From Pseudomonas oryzihabitans NBRC 102199 (GTDB lineage Bacteria > Pseudomonadota > Gammaproteobacteria > Pseudomonadales > Pseudomonadaceae), in NCBI RefSeq assembly GCF_000730625.1, contig NZ_BBIT01000005.1, forward strand, positions 496,001-560,000: 64,000 nucleotides of DNA, written 5' to 3'. Of the stretch, positions 34,819 through 44,704 are shown piece after piece (positions within the stretch are counted from its first letter, which is position 1; each line of letters opens with the position of its first letter). The position numbers and the translations under genes were made by a program. The notes below the pieces were generated by a model, which was not told where the DNA came from, did no database searches, and saw nothing but the letters and a program-made list of their open reading frames with translations.

Positions 34819-36444
34819 ATGTCCTTTCGCAATCTCTCCATCGCGCGGCGTGCCACGCTCGGCTTCGCCTTTATCGGTCTGCTCCTGCTGCTGCTCGGCG
34901 GCACCGCCCTGGTCAAGATGAACGACATCCGCGCCTCGGGCCTGGCCATCGAAGACCGTGCCATGCCGCGGGTGGCCGCGCTCGACGAGCTGACCGCCCT
35001 GACCCTGCGCCTGCGGGTGCTCTCCTATCGGCTGCTGCTCAATCGCGAGCCGGAGATCATCGCCAAGACCCAGGCGCTGTTCCAGCAGCGCAACGGCCAG
35101 ATGCGCGCCGCCCAGCAGCGCTACGAGGCGCTGATCCAGTCCGATGAAGAACGCACCGCCTACAGCCGCTACGGCCAGCTGATCACCCAGTACGACGGTC
35201 TGCAGCAGCGCATGCTGGCGTTTTCCGCCGCCGATCAGCTGGAGCCCCTGCGCCGCCTGCTCAACGAAGACCTGCTGGCCAACTCCGATGCGGTCAACGG
35301 CGTGCTCAAGCAACTCACCGATCTGGTCGACCAGCAGACCGCTGCGGCCAACGAGCAGTCCGCTGCCGACTACAGCCACGCCATCCAGTGGCTGGTGCTG
35401 CTGCTGGCGGCCACCGCGCTGCTGACCGTGGTCTTCGCCTGGCTGCTGATCCGCAGCATCACCCAGCCCATCGCCCGCGCCGTGCAGGCCGCCGAGGTGA
35501 TCGCCACCGGTGACCTCAGTCAGGAAATCCACAGCGAAGGCCGCGACGAGGCCGCGCGCCTGCTGCAGGCCATGAAGACCATGCAGGGCCAGCTGCGCCA
35601 TACCCTGCAAGGCATCCTCGGTTCGGCCACCCAGCTCGCCTCGGCGGCGGAAGAACTCAATGCCGTGACCGATGAATCCAGTCGCGGCCTGCAACGCCAG
35701 AACGCCGAGATCGAACAGGCCGCCACCGCGGTGAACCAGATGTCGTCGGCGGTGGACGAGGTGGCGCGCAACGCCGTCAACACCTCCCAGGCGTCCCAGG
35801 AATCCGCCGGCGTGGCCCGTGATGGCCGCGATCTGGTGCAGGAAACCGTGGGTGCCATCGCCACCATGAGCGAAGACGTCCAGCACGGTGCCACCCTGGT
35901 GGGCGATCTGGCGGTCCAGGTCAATGACATCGGCAAGGTGCTGGACGTGATCCGCAGCGTGGCCGAGCAGACCAATCTGCTGGCGCTCAATGCCGCCATC
36001 GAGGCGGCGCGCGCCGGTGAGGCCGGTCGCGGCTTCGCCGTGGTGGCCGACGAGGTGCGCGCCCTGGCCCATCGCACCCAGGAATCGACCCGCGAGATCG
36101 AGACCTCCATCGGCACCATCCAGCAGGGCACCGATCAGGCGGTGGCGGCCATGCGCAGCAGCACCGAGCGTGCCCAGTCCACCCTGGAAGTGGCCCGCGG
36201 CGCCGGTCATGCCCTGGAGCGCATCCATGGCGCCATCGGCGGCATCAACGAACGCAATCTGGTCATCGCCAGCGCGGCGGAAGAGCAGGCTCAGGTGGCT
36301 CGCGAAGTGGATCGCAACCTGGTCAACATCCGCGAGTTGTCGGTCCAGACCGCCGCGGGCGCCGAGCAGTCCAGCGCCGCCAGCGCCGAGCTGTCGCGCC
36401 TGGCCGTGGACCTCAATGGCCTGGTAGCGCGCTTCCGCCTGTGA
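34819..36444 (+). CDS. Methyl-accepting chemotaxis protein 1
   Basis: 541 residues. A first membrane helix (about 12-32) is followed by a periplasmic four-helix-bundle-type sensor (about 35-185), a second helix (about 192-212), HAMP (about 213-265) and a cytoplasmic signalling domain with the hairpin tip [35 protein letters not shown]. It relays ligand binding to CheA. ATG at 34819; a long open frame upstream is non-coding in character. The ligand is unknown. A second, related receptor lies convergent at 36769. Confidence 0.93.
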   Translation: MSFRNLSIARRATLGFAFIGLLLLLLGGTALVKMNDIRASGLAIEDRAMPRVAALDELTALTLRLRVLSYRLLLNREPEIIAKTQALFQQRNGQMRAAQQRYEALIQSDEERTAYSRYGQLITQYDGLQQRMLAFSAADQLEPLRRLLNEDLLANSDAVNGVLKQLTDLVDQQTAAANEQSAADYSHAIQWLVLLLAATALLTVVFAWLLIRSITQPIARAVQAAEVIATGDLSQEIHSEGRDEAARLLQAMKTMQGQLRHTLQGILGSATQLASAAEELNAVTDESSRGLQRQNAEIEQAATAVNQMSSAVDEVARNAVNTSQASQESAGVARDGRDLVQETVGAIATMSEDVQHGATLVGDLAVQVNDIGKVLDVIRSVAEQTNLLALNAAIEAARAGEAGRGFAVVADEVRALAHRTQESTREIETSIGTIQQGTDQAVAAMRSSTERAQSTLEVARGAGHALERIHGAIGGINERNLVIASAAEEQAQVAREVDRNLVNIRELSVQTAAGAEQSSAASAELSRLAVDLNGLVARFRL

Positions 36445-36451
36445 TCCCGTG

Positions 36452-36479
36452 GCGTCCGTTCGCTTCGGTGAGCGGACGC
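36452..36479 (+). terminator. Hairpin after chemoreceptor 1
   Basis: A 12-bp stem with two G-U pairs, arms GCGTCCGTTCGC and GTGAGCGGACGC, loop TTCG. There is no T tract. Confidence 0.5.
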
Positions 36480-36486
36480 TGCGGCC

Positions 36487-36609
36487 CTAGCCGGGGCCGA
36501 GCAGTTGCAGCACGCCGGTCAGCAGCACCAGCAGGCCCAGGGGTGAGGCGAGAAAGGACAGCAGCAGGCAGCGCAGGCGCGGGCCGCGCGGGGTAGGGCA
36601 GGTCGTCAT
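36487..36609 (-). CDS. Possible 40-residue hydrophobic small protein
   Basis: A short frame beginning MTTCPTPRGPRLRCLLLSFL and ending in TGVLQLLGPG. A single membrane-type segment spans about 14-36. GGAG lies 12 bases upstream of the ATG, longer than ideal. It is squeezed between the convergent ends of two chemoreceptor genes, so its promoter would have to lie inside the hairpin region at 36722-36760 or beyond. No homologue is recognised. Confidence 0.3.
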   Translation of the reverse strand: MTTCPTPRGPRLRCLLLSFLASPLGLLVLLTGVLQLLGPG

Positions 36610-36721
36610 GACGTCAGGCAGCTCCGTAGCGAAAAGCGGCGCCACGCCTGGCGCCCGGAGCCAATTTTCGCCTGTCCCGGCAGCAACGTCATGCCAAGAA
36701 AACGTAAAGATGGGTAAAGCC

Positions 36722-36760
36722 GCCCCTCCCCCCGGGGCGCCTGTATCCGGGGGGAGGGGC
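36722..36760 (-). terminator. Strong hairpin ending chemoreceptor 2 transcription
   Basis: A perfect 14-bp GC stem: GCCCCTCCCCCCGG (36722-36735) with CCGGGGGGAGGGGC (36747-36760). On the minus strand it lies 8 bases after the stop codon; only a short T run (CTTTA) follows. Confidence 0.7.
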
Positions 36761-36768
36761 GCGCCGGG

Positions 36769-38397
36769 TCAGACGCGGAAGCGCGCGGCCAGGCCGTGGA
36801 TCTCGTGGGTCAGCTCGGCGAGTTGGCGACTGGAGGTCTCGATCTGGTCGGCGCCGCGCTTGGACACGGCTGCCAGCTCGCGGATGTTGATCAGGTTGCG
36901 ATCCACCTCGCGCGCCACCTGGGCCTGTTCCTCGGCGGCGCTGGCGATGACCAGGTTGCGCTCGTTGATGTCGCCGATGGCGACGAAGATGTGCTCCAGG
37001 CTCTGGCCGGTGCGCTCGGTGGTTTCCAGGGTGGTGCCGGCCAGGGTATTGCTGCGCTGGATGGCGGTCACCGCCTGGCCGGTGCCGGTCTGGATGTTGC
37101 CGATCATCTGCTCGATCTCCAGGGTCGACTGGCGGGTACGCTGCGCCAGGCTGCGCACCTCGTCGGCCACCACGGCGAAGCCACGACCGGCATCGCCGGC
37201 GCGGGCGGCTTCGATGGCCGCGTTGAGCGCCAGCAGGTTGGTCTGCTCGGAGACGGCGCGGATCACGTCCAGCACCTTGCCGATCTGGTTGGCCTGCTGC
37301 GCCAGGCTGGCGATGACGGTTTCGCTTTCCTTGACCGTGCTCTGCATGCTCTGCAATTCGCTGAGCACCTGGGCCACCTGGCCGCGACTGCCGGCGGCCA
37401 GGCGATCGGATTCGCGAGCGGTATCCGAGGTGGAGGCGGCATTGCGCGCCACCTCTTCCACGGCGGCGGTCATCTCGGTCACCGCGGTCACGGCCTGCTC
37501 CAGCTCCTGTTGCTGCTGATTGAGGGTGCGATTGCTCTGGGCGGTGACCTGACCCAGTTCCTGGGCGGCGCCGTCGAGTCGTTCGGCGGTGCGATTGAGC
37601 TGGGCCAGGGTGTCGCGCTGGCGACTTTGCAGGGTAGCCAGACCGGCGAACAGCTGGCCGATCTCGTCATGGCTGCGCACCTCGATGCGGCGGGTCAGAT
37701 CGCCTTCGCTCATGGCGGCGAAGTGCTCGCCGGCTTCGTTGAGCGGGGCCAGCACGCGGCGGGCGATGAACCAGCCGGAGAGGACGGCCAGCAGCAGGGT
37801 CAGGCCGACCAGCAGCAGACTGCCGACCTGGGCCTGGGACACGCGGCTGTCGGAGGCGGCGAGCGTGGCGTCGATACGGCTGGTGATCTCGTCGGTAAAG
37901 GCCTGGCGGGTGTCGGCGAAGGCCGTACTGGCCCCTTTGGCACCGTCGCTGATCCGGATGTAGCCAGGCAGGTCGCCGGCGCGGCAGGCGGCGATCTGCC
38001 CTTCGACGATGGCCTTGTAGGCGTCGAAGGCCTTGAGCATGGCTTCGATCTGGCTGACCAGTTTGGGATCCCTGACGTTGGCCTGCATGTCGGTGATCAG
38101 CTTGCGGGCGATGTCCAGCCGCTCTAGGGCCAGCTTCACGCCTTTCTCGGCCTTGGCCGCATCGCCGTTGACGCGGTCGAGCATGGCGGTATGGGAGTTG
38201 GCGCTTGCGCGACTGATCCAGGTGGCGGCGTTGTTGACCCGGTCCAGCTGCTCCATCGTCAGGCTATCCAGGTCGCGGATCTGTTGGGCACTGGTCCGGG
38301 CGCTGATCCAGCCGTACAGGCAGGCGAGCAGCAGGCAGGCGACGAACAGGCTGAGGACGCTGTACATCCCGGTACGGATTCTTGTTGTTTTTTTCAT
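36769..38397 (-). CDS. Methyl-accepting chemotaxis protein 2
   Basis: 542 residues from the ATG at 38397 ([24 protein letters not shown]). It has the same architecture as the receptor at 34819: four-helix-bundle sensor (about 30-185), second membrane helix (about 190-210), HAMP, and a signalling tip [35 protein letters not shown]. The cytoplasmic halves of the two are closely similar while the sensor parts differ, pointing to different ligands. Tail-to-tail orientation with its paralogue. Confidence 0.92.
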   Translation of the reverse strand: MKKTTRIRTGMYSVLSLFVACLLLACLYGWISARTSAQQIRDLDSLTMEQLDRVNNAATWISRASANSHTAMLDRVNGDAAKAEKGVKLALERLDIARKLITDMQANVRDPKLVSQIEAMLKAFDAYKAIVEGQIAACRAGDLPGYIRISDGAKGASTAFADTRQAFTDEITSRIDATLAASDSRVSQAQVGSLLLVGLTLLLAVLSGWFIARRVLAPLNEAGEHFAAMSEGDLTRRIEVRSHDEIGQLFAGLATLQSRQRDTLAQLNRTAERLDGAAQELGQVTAQSNRTLNQQQQELEQAVTAVTEMTAAVEEVARNAASTSDTARESDRLAAGSRGQVAQVLSELQSMQSTVKESETVIASLAQQANQIGKVLDVIRAVSEQTNLLALNAAIEAARAGDAGRGFAVVADEVRSLAQRTRQSTLEIEQMIGNIQTGTGQAVTAIQRSNTLAGTTLETTERTGQSLEHIFVAIGDINERNLVIASAAEEQAQVAREVDRNLINIRELAAVSKRGADQIETSSRQLAELTHEIHGLAARFRV

Positions 38398-38555
38398 GGT
38401 GGGCTCTCTGGCGACGTCGCTGGCTGGGGTGCGCAATACGACTTTGGTAAGGCTTTTCGCCAGCAGTACGCCAAAGGCCCGGGCAGGCGTCGATGGCCTG
38501 GAGCCGGTCGGTATCAGTTAAGCGCTGAAAAGTCGTCGGATGTCTTCAGCAGGAC

Positions 38556-38579
38556 GGGGCCCGGCGGACGCCGGGCCCG
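38556..38579 (-). terminator. GC-rich hairpin after gloA
   Basis: GGGCCCGGCG (38557-38566) and CGCCGGGCCC (38569-38578), directly after the gloA stop on the minus strand, with no T tract. Confidence 0.5.
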
Positions 38580-38585
38580 CGGGGA

Positions 38586-39110
38586 TCAGGACAGGGGGGT
38601 GAACTGGATGACTTCGACCCAGTAGCCGTCGGGATCCTTGATGAAGGCGATTTCCTTCATGCTGCCGTCGGTCAGGCGCTTCTGGAAGGCGACGCCCAGT
38701 TGCTCGAATCGCTCACAGGCGGCGCGGATGTCCGGGACCGCCACGCAGGTGTGGCCGAAGCCGCGCGGATCGCTGTTGCCGTTGTGGTAGCTGAATTCGG
38801 CGTCGTTCTCGGTACCGTGGTTATGGGTCAGCTCGAGGATACCCGGGGTCGACTTGCGCCAGCGCTGGCGGGCCTCCGGCTCTTCCGGCACCTGGTTGCG
38901 GTCGACCAGGGCGAGAAAGGTCAGGCTGAACTTGGCGTCCGGGAAGTCCTTGTGATCGACGACGGTGAAACCCAGCACGCGGGTATAGAAGTCCAGCGAG
39001 GTCTCGAGGTTCTTGACCCGCAGCATGGTGTGGTTGAAGACGAACTCGCGGGTGGCGGCGTCGGGCTGGGCGGTCACGCCCGGCAGGTTGTCGAATTGGC
39101 TCAGCGACAT
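38586..39110 (-). CDS. gloA: Lactoylglutathione lyase (glyoxalase I)
   Basis: 174 residues from the ATG at 39110, with AGGAG 8 bases upstream. A vicinal-oxygen-chelate fold with the glyoxalase I blocks FNHTMLRVKNLETSLDFYTRVLGF, ELTHNHGTENDAEFSYHNGN, GFGHTCVAVPDI and KDPDGYWVEVIQ. The longer form of the enzyme (about 175 residues) includes an internal insertion typical of the Zn-dependent class. It isomerises the methylglyoxal-glutathione adduct. Confidence 0.94.
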   Translation of the reverse strand: MSLSQFDNLPGVTAQPDAATREFVFNHTMLRVKNLETSLDFYTRVLGFTVVDHKDFPDAKFSLTFLALVDRNQVPEEPEARQRWRKSTPGILELTHNHGTENDAEFSYHNGNSDPRGFGHTCVAVPDIRAACERFEQLGVAFQKRLTDGSMKEIAFIKDPDGYWVEVIQFTPLS

Positions 39111-39356
39111 CAGGATTCTCCTGTGTAGGGTGTGGCAATTGGAGAGACGGCCCCTGCGCAACGTTCCCGCGAGAGGTGGCGCCTGGGCGGTCGCTCACGA
39201 AAAAGGGCGGGAAGTCTAAAGGCTTCCAGCGCCGCTGCCCAAAGCTTCCTGGCGCGGCTTGCCGCTGCGCTGTGCGACGAATGGTCGAAACCACCCGGCT
39301 AGAGCCGCAGTCGGATTTTACAAGCGCACTGCCTGTGCGATCCCAAGGAGACTGAT

Positions 39357-39548
39357 ATGAGCAGCACCAGCGACAAGATCAAGGGTACCGCCAAAGAAGT
39401 GGCCGGCAAGGTCAAGCAAGGTATCGGCGAAGCAACCGACAACTCGCGCATGAAAGGCGAGGGTCGTGCCCAGGAAGCCGAAGGCAAGCTGCAGAAGAAC
39501 GTCGGCAAGGGCAAGGAAGCGGTCAAGAACACCATCGACCGCGCCTGA
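39357..39548 (+). CDS. CsbD-family stress protein
   Basis: 63 residues, Lys-, Gly- and Glu-rich, with the CsbD repeats DKIKGTAKEVAGKVKQGIGE and EGRAQEAEGKLQKNVGKGKE. Likely unstructured; the family is induced by general stress in many bacteria, with unknown mechanism. AAGGAG precedes the ATG. A small hairpin CGCAC-TGCCT-GTGCG lies at 39325-39339 in the leader. Confidence 0.93.
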   Translation: MSSTSDKIKGTAKEVAGKVKQGIGEATDNSRMKGEGRAQEAEGKLQKNVGKGKEAVKNTIDRA

Positions 39549-39562
39549 GTCCAGTCGTGACG

Positions 39563-39592
39563 AAAAGGCCGCCCCCGGGCGGCCTTTTCTTT
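39563..39592. terminator. Bidirectional terminator between csbD-like and GST genes
   Basis: AAAAGGCCGCCC (39563-39574) and GGGCGGCCTTTT (39577-39588): A and T runs on both sides. Confidence 0.9.
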
Positions 39593-39598
39593 TGCCCG

Positions 39599-40330
39599 TC
39601 AGGCCGGATCCAGCTCCGGATAGTGACGGAAGATGCCGTTCTCGCTGAAGGGCAGGCGGCGGGGCGAGGCCAGGTAGGCGGCGATGTTGGGTCGCGCGGC
39701 CACTCGCTCGGCCAGGGCCAGCACCCGCGGGATCTCCGGTGCCAGACGGCGCATGGCGTTGGGGAAGGCATAGGTCAGGCCGGCTACCACCTGGAACAGC
39801 GACAGGTCGACATAGGAGCGCTGGTCGCCCACCAGCCAATGGTCACCCGCCGGGTTGTAGCCCAGCACCCGCTCGAAATAGCTCAGGTAGGTACGGATCC
39901 GTTCGCCGGCAAAGGCCTTGGCGCGGCGCCGGGCTTCGTCCTGCTGCTCTTCGTAGGTCAGGGAGATGGCCACCGGATGATGGACGTCATGGGCCTCGGC
40001 GGTGAGGTCGGTGATGGTCAGCTGCAGACCGTGCACCCAGAAGCGGGCTTCCTCGTCGGCCGGTACCAGGTCCAGGCGCGGCCCGAGGAACTGGAGGATG
40101 TTGGCGACATGGGAGACGACCTCGTCGCCGGCCTTGAGAAAGGGCGGGGCGAAGGGCGGGCGGCGGGTCTTCCTGCCTTGCAGATAGTCTTCCAGAGCGG
40201 GTACGCCCAGGCCTTCGCCTTCCGGGGCGTTGCCGACGTCCAGATAGGGTGCGCCGGCTTCTTCGAGCGCCAGGCGGACGAATTCGCCGCGGCCCTGGAT
40301 GCTGGGCCAGTAGTGCAGTTCATAACGCAT
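39599..40330 (-). CDS. Glutathione S-transferase family protein
   Basis: 243 residues. An N-terminal thioredoxin-like domain (about 1-90; YELHYWPSIQGRGEFVRLALEEAGAPYLD) is followed by an all-helical C-terminal domain (about 105-225). Substrate unknown; some relatives handle dehydration or isomerisation of aromatic breakdown products. It stands alone on the minus strand, divergent from the glycosyltransferase cluster. Confidence 0.85.
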   Translation of the reverse strand: MRYELHYWPSIQGRGEFVRLALEEAGAPYLDVGNAPEGEGLGVPALEDYLQGRKTRRPPFAPPFLKAGDEVVSHVANILQFLGPRLDLVPADEEARFWVHGLQLTITDLTAEAHDVHHPVAISLTYEEQQDEARRRAKAFAGERIRTYLSYFERVLGYNPAGDHWLVGDQRSYVDLSLFQVVAGLTYAFPNAMRRLAPEIPRVLALAERVAARPNIAAYLASPRRLPFSENGIFRHYPELDPA

Positions 40331-40517
40331 GGAAACCTCCGTCGTCTGCTGGGAATACGGGTCCAGGAAGGCTGACCCCCGGCAGGGTTCCGAGGTTTGC
40401 CCGCCGTGCGGCTTTCACGACGAAGCGCACAACCAATTCCCGTCGCTGAGACTCCTATCAACCAGCGGCTCGCGATAAGGACGGTGGGATGACAGGCAAC
40501 AGCAGGCGGACGGTTCC

Positions 40518-41594
40518 ATGCGCATAGGCATTCTTACCCACGTGAAACACCCGGTACGCCAGCCGTTCGCCGGCGGTCTCGAAGCCTTCACCTACGACAT
40601 CACCCTGCAGCTGCGCGAGCGTGGCCATGCGGTGACGCTGTTCGCCAGTTCGGCCTCGGCGCCGGAGCTGGAGGTGGTGCCCATCCTCGACGACGGCAAC
40701 TACGGCGCGGACGGCTGCCGGCGCAAGCGCAACGTGCTCAGCTCCGAATACCTCGACGAGCACCACGGCTATCTGGACTGCATGCAGCGCATCGATGGCT
40801 ACGGCTTCGACGTCATCTTCAACAACGCCCTGCACTATGTGCCGGTGACCATGTCCGGGCTGATCCGCACCCCCATGCTCACGGTGTTGCACACCCCGCC
40901 ATTCTTCGAATTGATCAACGCCCTCGGCGAATTGCACAAGCGCGGCGGCGGCCACTACTGCACGGTGTCCCAGGCCAATGCCGACAACTGGGCGCACCTC
41001 GCGCCGGCCTGCCACGTGATCCCCAACGGCATCGACCTCGACGCCTGGCGCCCGCGCGAGACGCCGATCGGCGACCATGCCCTCTGGTTCGGCCGCCTGG
41101 TGCCGGACAAGGGGCCGCATCTGGCGCTGGATGCCGCACGCGAGGCCGGTGTGGCCCTGCGCCTGGCCGGCCAGGCCACCGACGAGCGCTATTTCCGTCA
41201 GGAGATCGAACCCCGCCTGGGGGACGGAGCCGTCTACCTCGGTCACCTGGACCGTACCGCCCTGGCGGCCGAGGTCGCCCAGGCCCGTGCCTGTCTGGTC
41301 ACGCCCTGCTGGGACGAACCCTTCGGCCTGATCGTCGCCGAGGCCCTGGCCTGTGGCACACCGGTCGCCGCCTTTGCTCGCGGCGCCCTGCCGGAACTGC
41401 TCACCGCCGAGACCGGCGCCCTGGCCCCGCCGGGCGATGTCCCGGCCCTGGCGGCGGCCCTGCGCGAAGCCCTGTCGCTGTCCCGCGAGGCCTGCCGGGC
41501 GCGGGCCGAGGCCCAGTGGAGCCACCAGCTGATGATCGACCGCTACGAGCGCCTGCTCGCCGATGTCGCCGCCGGCCGAGTCGCCCGTGGCTAG
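40518..41594 (+). CDS. Glycosyltransferase, GT4-type (GT-B fold)
   Basis: 358 residues, no signal peptide or membrane helix. The N-terminal half has the Gly-rich acceptor loop (PFAGGLEAFTYDITLQL). The C-terminal half has IPNGIDLDAW, HALWFGRLVPDKGPHLALDAA and the nucleotide-sugar motif EPFGLIVAEALACGTPVAAF with its E-x7-E. It should move a sugar from a nucleotide donor with retention. First of three overlapping glycosyltransferase genes. The acceptor is unknown and no polymerase or flippase is nearby. Confidence 0.88.
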   Translation: MRIGILTHVKHPVRQPFAGGLEAFTYDITLQLRERGHAVTLFASSASAPELEVVPILDDGNYGADGCRRKRNVLSSEYLDEHHGYLDCMQRIDGYGFDVIFNNALHYVPVTMSGLIRTPMLTVLHTPPFFELINALGELHKRGGGHYCTVSQANADNWAHLAPACHVIPNGIDLDAWRPRETPIGDHALWFGRLVPDKGPHLALDAAREAGVALRLAGQATDERYFRQEIEPRLGDGAVYLGHLDRTALAAEVAQARACLVTPCWDEPFGLIVAEALACGTPVAAFARGALPELLTAETGALAPPGDVPALAAALREALSLSREACRARAEAQWSHQLMIDRYERLLADVAAGRVARG

Positions 41595-42645
41595 ACTGCC
41601 CGTGACTGAGCTGAACGTCGGCTACTACGCCCACCATCACGGCGCCGGCCACGTGACCCGCGCCCTGGCCATCGCCGCGGCCTTCGACGGTCCCCTGACC
41701 CTGTTCGGCAGTCGCCTGCCCGAACGGGTGGCGCTGCCCAACGTGCAGCTCTGCCCGCTGCCGCCCGACGTGGCCGCGGGCGTCGAAGGCGAAGCCTTCG
41801 CCTGCCTGCACTATGCCCCGCTGGGAGTGGCAGGGCTGCGCGAGCGCATGGGCCTGCTGGTGGACTGGTTTCGCCGCGCCTGGCCCTGCCTGCTGGTGGT
41901 CGACGTCTCGGTGGAGGTGGCGCTGCTGGCCCGGTTGTGCGGCGTGCCGACGATCTATCTGCGCCAGCGCGGCAGTCGCTTCGATGCCGCCCACGAACTG
42001 GCCTACGCCAGTGCCAGTCGCCTGCTGGCGCCCTATCCGGACTGCCTGGAAGAGCCTGATACCCCGGCCGCCTGGCGGGCCAAGACCTGCTATGCCGGCA
42101 GCCTGTCGCGCTATGCCGGGCACGGGCACGGGCCCGACCGCGGGCGCGAGCCCGGCACGGTCACCGTCATCGCCGGCCATGGCGGCACCGCCTTCAGCCG
42201 CGCGCGCCTGGTGGCGGCCGCCCGTGCCTGTCCCGCCTGGCACTGGACGGTGCTGGGTCCGGTGCTGGACGACGCCATCGAGGCACCGGCCAATCTGACT
42301 TTTCTGGGCAGCGTGGCCGATCCCGCACCCTGGCTGACCCGCGCCGAGCTGGTGGTCGGCTCGGCGGGTGACAGCCTGGTGGCGGAACTGGCCGACCTGC
42401 GCTGCCGCTTCCTCTGCCTGCCGGATGCCCGGCCCTTCGACGAGCAACTGTCCACCGGGCGCCTGCTGGCCGCCCAGGACCTGGCGATCACCTGTGAAAG
42501 CTGGCCCGCCGACGAGGACTGGCCGGGGCTGCTGGCCAGGGCGCGCGAACTCGATCCCGAGCGCTGGGCGGCGGTAAGCGATGGCGAGGGCGCCCGGCGC
42601 GCCGCTGCCTGTATTCGACAGGTCGCCCACGAGGTGCTGGCATGA
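41563..42645 (+). CDS. Glycosyltransferase, MurG/GT28-like
   Basis: 360 residues from the ATG at 41563, overlapping the preceding gene by 32 bases. GTG codons at 41587 and 41602 are alternative starts just before the conserved ELNVGYYAHHHGAGHVTRALA. That N-terminal HxxGHxTRALA loop, and the C-terminal VIAGHGGTAF and VVGSAGDSLVAELADLRCRFLCLP, resemble MurG-type transferases. No membrane segments. Its place between two other transferases suggests joint action on one glycan. Confidence 0.8.
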   Translation: MSPPAESPVARLPVTELNVGYYAHHHGAGHVTRALAIAAAFDGPLTLFGSRLPERVALPNVQLCPLPPDVAAGVEGEAFACLHYAPLGVAGLRERMGLLVDWFRRAWPCLLVVDVSVEVALLARLCGVPTIYLRQRGSRFDAAHELAYASASRLLAPYPDCLEEPDTPAAWRAKTCYAGSLSRYAGHGHGPDRGREPGTVTVIAGHGGTAFSRARLVAAARACPAWHWTVLGPVLDDAIEAPANLTFLGSVADPAPWLTRAELVVGSAGDSLVAELADLRCRFLCLPDARPFDEQLSTGRLLAAQDLAITCESWPADEDWPGLLARARELDPERWAAVSDGEGARRAAACIRQVAHEVLA

Positions 42646-43484
42646 TCGTCCTGACCCTGGTCCATGGCCGCGAGCGGCAACTGGCCAATCTCATCCGTGG
42701 CCTGGAGCGGGCGCCGACCCCGCCTGCGGCCCTGGTGGTGGTGCAGATGAACGAGGCACCGCGCGCCTGGCACAGCCCACGCTTTCCGATCCAGGTGCAC
42801 GGAGTCGAGGGCGACGGCATCCTGCCCCTGGCCGCTGCGCGCAATGCTGCCGTAGCCGCCGCGCCAGGCGAGGAGCTGGTGTTTCTCGACGTGGACTGCA
42901 TCCCAGCGCCGGAATTGCTCGACGCCTACCAAGAGGCGCTAACGGCCCACCCCGAAGCCCTGCACCAGGGCTTCGTCCACTACCTGCCGGCGGGCGTCGC
43001 GGAAGGTGACTGGACGCCGGAAGAGCTGCGCGCCAGCGGCGTCGTCCATCCCCTGCACCGGGATCGTCCGCCTGGCGAGGCGATTCCCCACCCGCTGTTC
43101 TGGTCGCTCAACTTCGCCTGTACCCGCGCCACCTTCGGCCGCATCGGCGGCTTCGATGAGGGTTATCGCGGCTATGGCGGCGAGGACACCGACTTCGCCT
43201 TTCGCGCCCGCGCGGCGGGGGTGCCGGTCTACCAGGCCGAGGCGCGGGCCTTCCACCAGTACCATCCGACCTATCACCCACCGCTCAACCATTTCGCCAG
43301 CATCCTGGAGAACGCCCGGCGCTTCCAGGCGCGCTGGGGACTCTGGCCCATGGATGGCTGGCTGCGCGAATTCGCCGCCGCCGGCTACATCGAATTCGAC
43401 GAAAGCCGCGGGATAGAGGAAATCCGCCCGCCTACCGCCGCCGAAGTCGCTGCCTGCTGGGATGCCTCGGGGTCCGGCTTCTGA
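42642..43484 (+). CDS. Glycosyltransferase, GT2-type with C-terminal galactosyltransferase-like domain
   Basis: 280 residues, GT-A fold. Metal-binding DxD is seen as FLDVDCIPAPELL (about 85-98). The C-terminal GT7C-like motif is NFACTRATFGRIGGFDEGYRGYGGEDTDFAFRAR (key G-GFDE and GGEDTDF). It overlaps the preceding gene by 4 bases (ATGA). Third and last gene of the cluster. Confidence 0.86.
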   Translation: MIVLTLVHGRERQLANLIRGLERAPTPPAALVVVQMNEAPRAWHSPRFPIQVHGVEGDGILPLAAARNAAVAAAPGEELVFLDVDCIPAPELLDAYQEALTAHPEALHQGFVHYLPAGVAEGDWTPEELRASGVVHPLHRDRPPGEAIPHPLFWSLNFACTRATFGRIGGFDEGYRGYGGEDTDFAFRARAAGVPVYQAEARAFHQYHPTYHPPLNHFASILENARRFQARWGLWPMDGWLREFAAAGYIEFDESRGIEEIRPPTAAEVAACWDASGSGF

Positions 43485-43610
43485 CGTCAGGGCGCAACCA
43501 ACCCGGCCGCTGCCACTCTGAAGGTAGGGCGGACCTGCAAAGCCGCCGGGCGCAGGCCGTGCAGGCCGGCCCCAGGAATCCTTCGTGAGGAACGTTCGTC
43601 AGGAGCCGTT

Positions 43611-44591
43611 ATGTCCTTGTTTGCCTTCAGCCTGCGCGGCGTTTCGCCGTTCACCCTCATCAAGCGTGCCGTCCAGGAATTCGTGGCCGACGACATGCCC
43701 ACCTATGCCGCAGCGCTGGCCTACCAGATGCTGTTCTCGCTGTTTCCCTTCCTGCTGTTCCTGATCGCCCTGATCGGCTTCCTGCACTTGCCGGACTTCT
43801 TTACCTTCCTGCGCGAACAGGCCGCCTACCTGCTGCCGGTCACGGCGCTGGACACCGTCAATCCCATCATCGACCAGTTGCAGACACAGAAGGGCGGGCT
43901 GCTGTCCTTCAGTATCATCGTCGCGCTCTGGTCCGCCTCCGGTGGCTTCCGCTCGCTGATGACCGCCATGAACAGCGCCTATGACGTGGTGGAAAGCCGT
44001 CCGGCCTGGAAGCGCATTCCGCTGTCGGTGCTGCATACCATCGGCCTCGCCGGAATCCTGCTCAGCGCCGCCGCCCTCATGGTGCTGGGGCCTCAGGTGA
44101 TGAACTGGCTGGCTGCCTACGTGGGGCTGGAAGACTACATGGTGACCCTCTGGGCACTGATCCGCTGGCCGCTGGCGGTGGCCCTGCTGATGATCGCCGT
44201 GGCGGCGCTCTACTACGTCACCCCGGACGTGAAGCAGGACTTCCGCTTCATCACCCCCGGCTCGGTGCTGGCGGTGGTGGTCTGGATCCTGGCGTCCCTG
44301 GGCTTTGGCTACTACGTGCAGAACTTCGCCAACTACAACGCTACCTACGGCAGCATCGGCGCCATCATCGTGCTGTTGCTGTACTTCTATCTGTCGTCCG
44401 CGGTGCTGCTGTTCGGCGCGGAGATCAATGCGGTGATCGAGCACCACAGCGACGACGGCAAGGAAAAAGGCGAGAAGACCCCGGGCGATGGCGGGGTGGA
44501 AGGTGACGAGGAAATCCAAGCGGCCCAGGCAGAAGAAGAGGGCGTGCTGGGCGAGGCGCGGGTGGTGAAGCGCCCGGAGCGTCGCACCTGA
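43611..44591 (+). CDS. YihY/BrkB-family inner-membrane protein
   Basis: 326 residues with about six membrane helices in residues 30-280, including the family phrases PTYAAALAYQMLFSLFPFLLF, ATYGSIGAIIVLLLYFYLSSAVLLFGAEINA. It was once called ribonuclease BN by mistake; the function is not established. The C-terminal 45 residues are charged and disordered. Starts 126 bases after the glycosyltransferase cluster. Confidence 0.9.
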   Translation: MSLFAFSLRGVSPFTLIKRAVQEFVADDMPTYAAALAYQMLFSLFPFLLFLIALIGFLHLPDFFTFLREQAAYLLPVTALDTVNPIIDQLQTQKGGLLSFSIIVALWSASGGFRSLMTAMNSAYDVVESRPAWKRIPLSVLHTIGLAGILLSAAALMVLGPQVMNWLAAYVGLEDYMVTLWALIRWPLAVALLMIAVAALYYVTPDVKQDFRFITPGSVLAVVVWILASLGFGYYVQNFANYNATYGSIGAIIVLLLYFYLSSAVLLFGAEINAVIEHHSDDGKEKGEKTPGDGGVEGDEEIQAAQAEEEGVLGEARVVKRPERRT

Positions 44592-44704
44592 GGCCGTAGG
44601 GTGGATAACGGCGCCAGCCTTATCCACCGCTCACCGGCGACCCTTGGTTGTGGAAAACGCTACAGGTCTCGTCTTGAAAACGATCCGGTTTTCTCGCTAA
44701 GAAA

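Noticed and set aside
41563-42645. GTG at 41602 as start of the second glycosyltransferase
   Set aside because: Possible but not chosen: no better ribosome site than the ATG at 41563; recorded as an alternative.
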